In this document: positions 1 through 5,087 of the stretch, one piece after another | How the letters are laid out: every line of letters starts with the position of its first letter | Numbering within the stretch: the first letter of the stretch is position 1 | Source of the DNA: Promethearchaeota archaeon | GTDB taxonomy: Archaea > Asgardarchaeota > Lokiarchaeia > Sigynarchaeales > SOKP01 | Direction of reading: 5' to 3' | Length of the DNA stretch: 5,087 bases | Assembly (NCBI GenBank): GCA_019057735.1 | Contig: JAHLWV010000194.1 | Coordinates: 1 to 5,087 of the forward strand | Notes under the pieces: generated by a model | What the model saw: only the letters and a program-made list of their open reading frames with translations | Databases searched by the model: none | What the model was told of the DNA's origin: nothing | Made by a program: the position numbers and the translations under genes

Positions 1-51
1 TTTTTTTTTCAATGAACCTTGAAAAGCTGTTGGATTTGATTTTTTTCCCAT
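1..51 (-). CDS. 5' end of a tocopherol-cyclase-like protein gene (cut by window edge)
   Basis: An ATG at 51-49 opens a frame that stays open to the window edge and encodes 17 residues, MGKKSNPTAFQGSLKKK. It is too short for most ORF callers. The order Asn-Pro, two residues, Phe-Gln-Gly, then a Leu-Lys-Lys-Lys run is how I remember the N-termini of the tocopherol cyclase-like family (Pfam PF14249), where it is normally followed by a YFEGWYFK-type motif. That motif would fall just outside the window. Such proteins are predicted lipocalin-like beta-barrels, and outside plants and cyanobacteria their role is mostly unknown. An AAGGT sequence at 63-59, 7 nt before the ATG, is a weak Shine-Dalgarno match. 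The gene is co-directional with the operon but separated by 156 bp, so it may have its own promoter. Seen: an open frame with a plausible ribosome site. Family assignment rests on few residues and is tentative. Confidence 0.5.
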   Translation of the reverse strand, partial: MGKKSNPTAFQGSLKKK

Positions 52-207
52 ATTTTAAACCTTATTATTTGCTTATTTTTCACTTTATTTCTTTTTTAGT
101 TAATAATTGTTGAATATTTTTATTAATTATCTTAATACATCAGTGGGAATACTTTTAATAACTATTAGTTTTCAAATATATCTAATTTTACCTTATGTGT
201 TACTACT
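52..207. other. A+T-rich intergenic region
   Basis: These 156 bp separate the end of the SCP2-like gene from the next minus-strand gene. They are almost entirely A and T. No convincing ORF, tRNA or stem-loop terminator is visible, and there is no long minus-strand T-tract directly after the stop at 208, so transcription may read through. A TATA-like stretch (minus strand TTAATAAAAATA, about 126-115) could serve the downstream gene with a leader of roughly 40 nt, but the base composition makes such matches cheap. Confidence 0.6.
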
Positions 208-624
208 TTAATTTTTTTCTTCTTCAAGAAATTTAAGGATTTTCAAAAAAATGAGCAATTTTCTAATACCTTTCATTTTAATCTTCTTCGCAATCCATTT
301 TTTCAAAATCCCTATTAAAGATAACTTTTTCATTGCTAATGCTAAGAATATTTGAGCCTCCATGGCGATATATGCATCCCAACCTATTTTTTTCTTCGAT
401 AAATTATTGGTTGGTTTATTCTGTATACTTTCAACAGTTATAATCCCCTTTTCAAGAGTTATTACAGCGGCATATTTTAAGTTTGTAGCATTAATGAGGA
501 ATTTGCGTTGAATTTTCTTAAAAGTTTTATTAAAATTTGGATTTTCATTTAAAGGTTTTAAAACATTTGCGATAAGCCCGGCAAAACCTCTTTGTTCTTT
601 TAAAACCATATTAGCCTCATTCAC
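208..624 (-). CDS. SCP2-like (sterol carrier protein 2 domain) lipid-binding protein
   Basis: A small basic, soluble protein of 138 residues when started at the GTG at 624-622. It resembles the SCP2 fold: a short N-terminal helix with Val-Leu-Lys-Pro-Leu near residues 21-25, a beta-rich middle (about 45-64, NATNLKYAAVITLEKGIITV), an amphipathic helix GWDAYIAMEAQIFLALAM (81-98), and the C-terminal 'K-I-K-M-K-G-x-x-K-L-L' element (114-124) that closes SCP2 domains. SCP2 proteins bind lipids or acyl-CoAs in a hydrophobic tunnel. The GTG start is preferred because a GGAGGT site lies 10 nt upstream and because it avoids overlapping the preceding gene, whose stop is at 628-626. ATG codons at 690 and 642 in the same frame would overlap that gene by 65 or 17 bp and lack such a site; the ATG at 609 is 25 nt from it. 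Being last in the operon suggests it presents or holds a hydrophobic substrate for the oxidoreductase, which is inference. No signal peptide is seen. Confidence 0.65.
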   Translation of the reverse strand: MNEANMVLKEQRGFAGLIANVLKPLNENPNFNKTFKKIQRKFLINATNLKYAAVITLEKGIITVESIQNKPTNNLSKKKIGWDAYIAMEAQIFLALAMKKLSLIGILKKWIAKKIKMKGIRKLLIFLKILKFLEEEKN

Positions 625-625
625 G

Positions 626-2200
626 CTATGAACTACCTCCATTTTTACTTGAAATATAACATCCCGAATCAGAAACTCCATTTGGATCAAATTTTTCTTT
701 AATTTTCCTTAACCAATTATGATAATTCATTAGATAAGGACCCCATTCATCGTGCATTTTATCTCCCTCTATGAAAAATGGCACGCCTAAGTGTTGAAGT
801 AGATCCATTTGATTACTTTCTTCCATGTATTCTGCCACTCCTTTGACGCTTTCCACGTCTGTTTGATCAAACATGGTAGGAACCTCCATATGAAAATAAT
901 GCCCAGATTCATACGAAGTCATCCAAGCACCTTCTGCAAAATCATTTGCGATTACCCCTTTTTCAATGTATTTCTGTTTTAAGGGTATGTTTTTCCGCTC
1001 AGTATTAAGACAAAGTGCTGCTGTATCGCATTGACCTTTTGCGGATTGAAATCCTCCTGTGGCAATGAAACCATGATATCCAAGGTTTGCGCGTAAGCAT
1101 TCAGCGTAAAATAATGATTCAGGTTCGTATTTTGAACCTATAATATTAGTAAGATTTAATTCCGTCATTAAGTGATCCATAACTTTTTGTTTATAATCAA
1201 ATTCCCTCTTTGTTCGGGCAGCTATGACGATAATTAGCGGTTTTTTCATACTACCAATTGCAATTTTGTCCATCAAGCTTTCTAGGCTATAAGAGAATAT
1301 AGCCATCACAGCAAAACTTGACATATGACTACAAATAAATGCAATTTCCTCTTCTTCAATTCTTAAAAATGATTTTTCTAAGTGTTTAAAAGTCCTACAA
1401 TCTAAAAGATATGCTCTGATGAAATCAGGGATTTGAAAATCATAAAGGGGAGAATGTCCTTCTGCTATATATTTCGTATCACACGGATACGGAAAGAGTT
1501 TCATTGCAACCCTTGTAAATACTCCTAAACCCGATTTTGTTCCTACCCAACCACGCATTATTCCCCTTAAACTTGGACCTGGACCATCTCCAGAATACCA
1601 ATCCGATTCTTTCTTTAATCCAAGAGAGCCCAATCTCAGAATTTCTCCAGTTGGTAACACCCATTCTGTTCCTAACACATTTCTAGCACTATGGCCCGTT
1701 TGGGGTGAGGTAAATCCAGGACCGCACATTGAAGTATGACTTGCTAATGCTGAAGCCATAGGTCCAGCACCGGGCATATGAATATTTAATCCATACTTCA
1801 TGACTTCAACTTGAATTTGAGCACCGCTAACATAAGGTTCAACTACTATATATAAATTTTTTACATCGATTTTTACAATTTTATTCATTCTCCGTAGGTC
1901 TAATATCACGCAATTGTCAGTAGAAGGTTGATTCCAAGGACCAAGTCCAGTACTTTGGGCTTTAAATTGAATACTGTATTTATTGCATAATTGTACGATT
2001 TTTTGAACTTCCTCTGTTGTTGAAGGTAGTATAACCGCTTTTGGAATTGAAGAAAATGGGATAGGCTCTTTATTCTCTAAATAATTTACAAATTCTATAC
2101 ACCAATTATAAGCATAAGCATTTGTTATAACTTCTCCGTCGTCAATATTTTCATTACCCACAATTTTTTGAAATTCTTTAAGAATCTTTTCTTCTAACAT
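626..2200 (-). CDS. FAD-binding oxidoreductase, VAO/PCMH superfamily (second flavoprotein subunit)
   Basis: A 524-residue flavoprotein with the N-terminal FAD_binding_4 fold (about residues 55-240) and an FAD-linked oxidase C-terminal domain (about 255-515). Visible landmarks are PSTTEEVQKIVQLCNK (59-74), the presumed pyrophosphate loop STGLGPWNQPS (83-93), ILDLRRMNKIVKI (99-111), VVEPYVSG (119-126), GTKSGLGVFTRVAMKLFP (220-237), the ESGHYFHMEV strand (431-440) and FDPNGV (504-509) near the end. The family oxidises hydroxy acids, alcohols or phenols at FAD; the substrate here is unknown. The usual Asn-Pro-Gly after FDPN is replaced by Ser-Asp-Ser-Gly. It shares the Arg-Met-Asn-Lys-Ile signature and overall plan with the flavoprotein encoded at 5022-3553, so the two look like anciently diverged paralogues. 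The ATG at 2200 follows the iron-sulfur gene's stop by 3 nt and has a GGAGGT site 10 nt upstream. No signal peptide or membrane helix is seen, so it is probably cytosolic. An alkylglycerone-phosphate-synthase-like role is possible from the shared fold and the SCP2-like neighbour, but nothing specific supports it. Confidence 0.88.
   Translation of the reverse strand: MLEEKILKEFQKIVGNENIDDGEVITNAYAYNWCIEFVNYLENKEPIPFSSIPKAVILPSTTEEVQKIVQLCNKYSIQFKAQSTGLGPWNQPSTDNCVILDLRRMNKIVKIDVKNLYIVVEPYVSGAQIQVEVMKYGLNIHMPGAGPMASALASHTSMCGPGFTSPQTGHSARNVLGTEWVLPTGEILRLGSLGLKKESDWYSGDGPGPSLRGIMRGWVGTKSGLGVFTRVAMKLFPYPCDTKYIAEGHSPLYDFQIPDFIRAYLLDCRTFKHLEKSFLRIEEEEIAFICSHMSSFAVMAIFSYSLESLMDKIAIGSMKKPLIIVIAARTKREFDYKQKVMDHLMTELNLTNIIGSKYEPESLFYAECLRANLGYHGFIATGGFQSAKGQCDTAALCLNTERKNIPLKQKYIEKGVIANDFAEGAWMTSYESGHYFHMEVPTMFDQTDVESVKGVAEYMEESNQMDLLQHLGVPFFIEGDKMHDEWGPYLMNYHNWLRKIKEKFDPNGVSDSGCYISSKNGGSS
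635..640 (-). promoter_or_regulatory. Shine-Dalgarno site that decides a GTG start
   Basis: Minus-strand GGAGGT sits inside the last codons of the upstream flavoprotein gene, where GGA-GGT-AGT-TCA-TAG encodes its Gly-Gly-Ser-Ser end. It is 10 nt before the GTG at 624. The same motif and spacing occur at 2216-2211 before the ATG at 2200, which supports GTG as the start of the SCP2-like gene. Confidence 0.7.
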
Positions 2201-2203
2201 TAT

Positions 2204-3523
2204 TTAAACAACCTCCGCAGTTGCCTGTTTTAATTTTTCGGGTTCTAAACCTAAAGCCATTAAAATTAGCTCACTTATGTCGAAATACTTTAATTTGGAT
2301 TTCTTATCCTTTATTCCGTCTTGTAAATTCGTAGAACAAAATGGACATGCGGAGACCAAAATGTCTGCGCCAGAATCTTCAGCTTCTTCAATACGAGTAT
2401 TTGCAGTCTTTAAAGCCATTTCAGGAAAAGCTGATTTTACCCCTGCACCAGCTCCACAGCAGTAAGCATATTCTTGAATTCGTTCCATCTCTACAAATTT
2501 TAACCCAGGGATTTTCTTGAGAATTTTTCTTGGAGCATCGTAAATTCCTTTAGATCCTGTCCTTTTGGGTTTTGGGGGGATATTAATTGAAACTAGAGGC
2601 ATTAAAGGAACTACATCTCCATCCCAATCTTCGTATCTTTCAGCATTTCTGCCCAGATGGCAAGGATCATGATAAGTTACTGAAATAGGAACATCATTAG
2701 TTAATTTTAACTGTCCTGATTCAATTAACTCGTCAAAAAGTTCTACTGTGTGCTTAACTTCAAAATCGTATTTTCTACTTAAAGGATAATCGACTTTGAA
2801 AGTATCATAACAACCAGCACAACTAAAAACAATAGTTTCTATACCTTTTGATTCAACTATATCCAGATTCTTGTTAAGAATTTCTTCAAATGTTTTTGTA
2901 TCACCAATACGTAATATAGGGCTCCCACAGCAAAATTCATCGTTCTGTAAAATATTGAAGGATACTCCCGCTTCGTTCATAATACGTGCGGCCGCTATTG
3001 CCATTTCTTTTCTTCTATAGGAAGAAGTACAGCCAACAAAATACAATACTTTTGCTTTTCGATCGAGATGTATGTCGTCAGGAATCCAATCCATTCTTTT
3101 TTCATGTGGTTCATTGTAAGGATTGTTCACTTTTTTGATCGCTTCTATATATGCTTGCTGCTGAGGCATAGGACCACAACCTTCGCTTACTAATTTCTCT
3201 CTCAATTTCATCATAATCTCCAGTGGTTCTAATGTATTCATGTACTTACAGGCTACGGCACAATTTCCACAAACAGTGCATTTATAGACAATATCACGTA
3301 GTTCTTCTGTTGGTTTAATTCTTCCCATCTCATAAGCGAGGGCAAGAATTATTTTCCCTCCTCCACTGTAAGGATGATAATTATAGATATCAATTGCTGG
3401 GCACGCAGAAGCGTATTTTTGACTTTTTATTTGAACTTGGGGTATCCATTTGCATACAGAGCAACGTACACACCGCTTAATCATTTTTTGATATTTTTCT
3501 TCGTCCATTTTAATCTCTTTCAT
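2204..3523 (-). CDS. (Fe-S)-binding protein with two CCG domains, GlcF/HdrD-like electron-transfer subunit
   Basis: A 439-residue soluble iron-sulfur protein that most likely takes electrons from the neighbouring flavoproteins. The N-terminal part carries two cysteine clusters. The first is Cys18, 21, 24 and 41 (CX2CX2C, then 16 residues to a Cys-Pro) and the second is Cys82, 85, 88 and 92 (standard CX2CX2CX3C); each probably binds a [4Fe-4S] centre. Two cysteine-rich CCG domains follow: Cys165, CCG 198-200, Cys235/238; and Cys288, CCG 355-357, Cys393/396. In HdrB/HdrD-type proteins CCG domains ligate unusual iron-sulfur clusters or zinc and handle disulfide or electron-transfer chemistry; in GlcF and LldE they pass electrons on from a flavoprotein. 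No transmembrane helices are visible, so it is not the membrane-fused type that docks to quinones directly. Two oddities are the long gap in the first cluster and an extra stretch of about 30 residues in the second CCG domain. ATG 3523 has no Shine-Dalgarno site; Met6 (ATG at 3508, preceded by GAGAT) is an alternative start that loses nothing of the domain. Confidence 0.9.
   Translation of the reverse strand: MKEIKMDEEKYQKMIKRCVRCSVCKWIPQVQIKSQKYASACPAIDIYNYHPYSGGGKIILALAYEMGRIKPTEELRDIVYKCTVCGNCAVACKYMNTLEPLEIMMKLREKLVSEGCGPMPQQQAYIEAIKKVNNPYNEPHEKRMDWIPDDIHLDRKAKVLYFVGCTSSYRRKEMAIAAARIMNEAGVSFNILQNDEFCCGSPILRIGDTKTFEEILNKNLDIVESKGIETIVFSCAGCYDTFKVDYPLSRKYDFEVKHTVELFDELIESGQLKLTNDVPISVTYHDPCHLGRNAERYEDWDGDVVPLMPLVSINIPPKPKRTGSKGIYDAPRKILKKIPGLKFVEMERIQEYAYCCGAGAGVKSAFPEMALKTANTRIEEAEDSGADILVSACPFCSTNLQDGIKDKKSKLKYFDISELILMALGLEPEKLKQATAEVV
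2211..2216 (-). promoter_or_regulatory. Shine-Dalgarno site embedded in the end of the iron-sulfur gene
   Basis: Minus-strand GGAGGT is read in the iron-sulfur gene as part of GCG-GAG-GTT (Ala-Glu-Val), just before its TAA, and lies 10 nt before the ATG at 2200. Its position suggests that the second flavoprotein is translated by ribosomes finishing the iron-sulfur gene. Confidence 0.75.
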
Positions 3524-3552
3524 TTTTTTTAATTTTTATAGATTCTTAGAGT

Positions 3553-5022
3553 CTAATCATCAAAACACAAAACTCCTGGATTTAACACATTGTTAGGGTC
3601 GAAAATTTGTTTGACTTTTTTAAGAGCATCAACAATTTCTAAACTATGATGAGAAAACACATCTTTCGCCCATAATCCATAAGGTCTACTGAAAAAAGCT
3701 CCGTCATCCATTAATTGAGCTCTTACACCCATATTTTTCTCTTTTATGGTATTCACCTCATTAATATCCTCTGGGTCATAATGCAAATCAAATTCAATGT
3801 GATACGAAGTTCCTTGGTTTATAGATTGTATGTAGATCCCGAGATCTTTCTCAAAGTTCGTTTCCATCAAAGAAATGAATTTTGGAATTTTTTCAAAACT
3901 AGTTAGAAAGAATAAATCCTGATACGCTCCCTTTAATCTCATTCTCCATGGTTTTTCACATGGTTCATTAAGAAAAAAAAGGATTTCTTTATCAAAAATT
4001 TCTACATTGGGTTTTGAAAAATTTAAACCTAACTCTGCTCTAATATCTTCAATATCCCCTTCAAGATATGAAATTTTGTCATTGGCTAATGGCCCCCTAC
4101 CAGAGATAATAAAAATTAAATTCCATTTTTTTAGGTTTCCTACGAGTTGAGAAATTTCTTGCTGACCTTTTTTAAGTAAACATGCTAAGTTTACGTCATT
4201 CAAAATAAAGAGTTCATCGCAAAGCCTATATTTTAGTAGCTCATATTGAAGATCTAATATATCTTGGATATTATCCGATTGAAGATGGTAGACTTTCTGA
4301 ATAGATGGGAGTAATTCTAATTTCAATGTAGCCCAGGTTACAACACCTAAACTTCCTTGAGCTCCTTGTATTACTCTAAATGGACTAAATTGAGTAGGTC
4401 CCATAGGATTAACTTGTGCTTGGCCCATTTTTTGTTGCTGTTTGATTGTTCCAGGACCCGCAGCAGTCCCAGTTCTAAATAAATCTCCAGTTCCAAATAC
4501 AACTTCCGTACATAATAATGGATCAGAGCTGTCCCAATGATATCGAGGTATTGTAATTGGTTCTCTTTCTAGGGCTGTTGCCAGAATTGATCGAGAAGCT
4601 GTTGGCATCAGAGGTAGAAGTAATTTTAAACCCTCTTTTTTGAGGATAGGAACTAATTTTTCAAAGGTAACGCCGGGTTCGACCATTACAACGCGATTTT
4701 TTCTATTAATTGAAAGGATTTTATTCATTCTTGAAAGATTTAAAATAATCGAATTATCTTTTTTAGGAACTGAGTTTCCGTGTTGCTTAAATCTCGAATT
4801 TACACTTACGGGAATAACATAGAACCTTAAATCATTAGCTAGTTTCACAATTTTTGCTACATCTTGAGATTTAGAAGGCCAAACAATACACAATGGAGAT
4901 TTTCCTTTTAAAAAACTTAAATCTTTAGAATAATCTTTTAAAACTTTAGGATTCTGTGAGATATTTCGAGACCCGCAAATTTTAGTTAAGTTTTGAAGAA
5001 AATTATCGTTATTCATAATCAT
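3553..5022 (-). CDS. FAD-binding oxidoreductase, VAO/PCMH superfamily (first flavoprotein subunit)
   Basis: A 489-residue flavoprotein, first gene of the operon. The N-terminal FAD_binding_4 region (about residues 40-240) shows VWPSKSQDVAKIVKLAND (47-64), IILNLSRMNKILSI (92-105), VEPGVTFEKLVPIL (114-127), GDLFRTGTAAGPG (179-191) and QGAQGSLGVVTWATLKLELL (219-238). The C-terminal oxidase domain has HIEFDLHYDP (408-417), DDGAFFSRPYG (439-449) and FDPNNVLNPG (474-483). The VEPGVTF and RMNKI signatures and the spacing resemble 4-cresol dehydrogenase flavoprotein more than GlcD, but the substrate cannot be assigned. The stretch where the FAD pyrophosphate loop is expected (VSVNSRFKQHGNSVP, 72-86) is poor in glycine, so FAD binding may be altered. 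ATG 5022 is chosen because AGGAGG (5037-5032) lies 9 nt upstream; Met3 at 5016 would be 15 nt away. No signal peptide or membrane segment is seen. Its link to the iron-sulfur gene suggests an electron-bifurcating or simple dehydrogenase complex; lactate, glycolate and phenolic substrates all remain open. Confidence 0.88.
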   Translation of the reverse strand: MIMNNDNFLQNLTKICGSRNISQNPKVLKDYSKDLSFLKGKSPLCIVWPSKSQDVAKIVKLANDLRFYVIPVSVNSRFKQHGNSVPKKDNSIILNLSRMNKILSINRKNRVVMVEPGVTFEKLVPILKKEGLKLLLPLMPTASRSILATALEREPITIPRYHWDSSDPLLCTEVVFGTGDLFRTGTAAGPGTIKQQQKMGQAQVNPMGPTQFSPFRVIQGAQGSLGVVTWATLKLELLPSIQKVYHLQSDNIQDILDLQYELLKYRLCDELFILNDVNLACLLKKGQQEISQLVGNLKKWNLIFIISGRGPLANDKISYLEGDIEDIRAELGLNFSKPNVEIFDKEILFFLNEPCEKPWRMRLKGAYQDLFFLTSFEKIPKFISLMETNFEKDLGIYIQSINQGTSYHIEFDLHYDPEDINEVNTIKEKNMGVRAQLMDDGAFFSRPYGLWAKDVFSHHSLEIVDALKKVKQIFDPNNVLNPGVLCFDD

Positions 5023-5031
5023 TACTTTTTT

Positions 5032-5037
5032 CCTCCT
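5032..5037 (-). promoter_or_regulatory. Shine-Dalgarno site for the first operon gene
   Basis: Minus-strand AGGAGG, a full match to the anti-Shine-Dalgarno core, lies 9 nt before the ATG at 5022. It fixes that ATG over the second in-frame ATG at 5016. Confidence 0.8.
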
Positions 5038-5049
5038 AATTGTTCAATT
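5038..5049. promoter_or_regulatory. 12-bp dyad between TATA box and Shine-Dalgarno site (possible operator)
   Basis: The plus strand reads AATTGTTCAATT: two 5-bp inverted arms (AATTG/CAATT) around a 2-bp centre. It sits between the TATA box and the predicted transcription start (near 5038), where many archaeal repressors bind. The arms are short and AT-rich, so chance is a real explanation. Confidence 0.3.
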
Positions 5050-5060
5050 CAATATTCTAC

Positions 5061-5068
5061 TATATAAA
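5061..5068 (-). promoter_or_regulatory. Archaeal-type TATA box of the operon
   Basis: Minus-strand TTTATATA matches the archaeal TATA consensus. Its centre is about 26 bp before position 5038, which would give a leader of some 16 nt carrying the AGGAGG site. An A-rich stretch just upstream (CAAAATA) could act as the TFB recognition element. A bacterial reading (TATAGT as a -10 element) lacks a recognisable -35 element at the right distance. Confidence 0.55.
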
Positions 5069-5087
5069 GATATTTTGATTAAGGATA

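Noticed and set aside
160..170. Short palindrome AACTATTAGTT downstream of the SCP2-like gene as a terminator
   Set aside because: The arms are 5 bp with a 1-base centre, so no stable hairpin can form, and no T-tract follows on the minus strand. Such palindromes are expected by chance at this base composition.
1479..1664. 61-residue minus-strand frame
   Set aside because: It is an alternative frame inside the second flavoprotein gene, whose own frame carries the conserved GLGVFTRVAMKLFP segment here.
2277..2465. 62-residue plus-strand frame
   Set aside because: It lies wholly within the iron-sulfur gene on the opposite strand, covering its CCG-coding end. It has no ribosome site or recognisable domain and is explained as an antisense shadow.
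2204..3523. Membrane-bound EtfAB:quinone oxidoreductase of the fused CCG type
   Set aside because: Those proteins carry several transmembrane helices. This one has none visible and is only 439 residues, so it is better described as a soluble GlcF/HdrD-like subunit.
3715..3906. 63-residue plus-strand frame with hydrophobic residues
   Set aside because: It is antisense to the conserved C-terminal domain of the first flavoprotein. The hydrophobicity comes from complementing charged codons; no promoter or Shine-Dalgarno site supports it.
4640..4822. 60-residue plus-strand frame
   Set aside because: It is antisense to the conserved FAD-binding region (VEPGVTF and RMNKI) of the first flavoprotein, with no translation signal.
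208..5022. Recoded TGA, since the four complete genes end only in TAG or TAA
   Set aside because: Four stops are too few, all frames read sensibly with the standard code, and TAA/TAG preference is normal in AT-rich genomes.

Overview
The window is AT-rich (about one third GC by eye), and every credible gene lies on the minus strand. It reads as archaeal: the lead gene has a TTTATATA-type TATA box about 26 bp ahead of a short leader with a strong AGGAGG Shine-Dalgarno site, and the gene set is lactate/glycolate-dehydrogenase-like flavoproteins with an HdrD/GlcF-type iron-sulfur protein. The combination would fit an Asgard or other mesophilic anaerobic archaeon. That placement is inference, and an AT-rich anaerobic bacterium is not excluded.

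Layout in transcription order, from high to low coordinates. A TATA box, a small dyad and a Shine-Dalgarno site (5087 to 5023) lead into gene A (5022-3553), a flavoprotein of the vanillyl-alcohol oxidase/p-cresol methylhydroxylase (VAO/PCMH) superfamily. After 29 bp comes gene C (3523-2204), a soluble iron-sulfur protein with two N-terminal cysteine clusters and two CCG domains. Three bases later comes gene B (2200-626), a second, divergent VAO/PCMH flavoprotein. One base later, if a GTG start is accepted, comes gene D (624-208), a small SCP2-like (sterol carrier protein 2) lipid-binding protein. A 156-bp A+T-rich gap follows, and then the first 17 codons of another minus-strand gene (51-1), cut by the window edge, whose N-terminus resembles tocopherol-cyclase-like proteins.

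Genes A, C, B and D look like one transcription unit. The two downstream junctions share an architecture: the GGAGGT site for the next gene lies inside the last codons of the preceding gene, 10 nt before its start, which suggests translational coupling. The likely picture is a cytosolic dehydrogenase complex. One or both flavoproteins would oxidise an organic substrate, and gene C would carry electrons to an unidentified acceptor. The SCP2-like protein, and possibly the lipocalin-like neighbour, hint at a hydrophobic or acyl-carrier-bound substrate. The substrate cannot be read from the sequence. No mobile elements, tRNA or rRNA genes or CRISPR arrays were seen.
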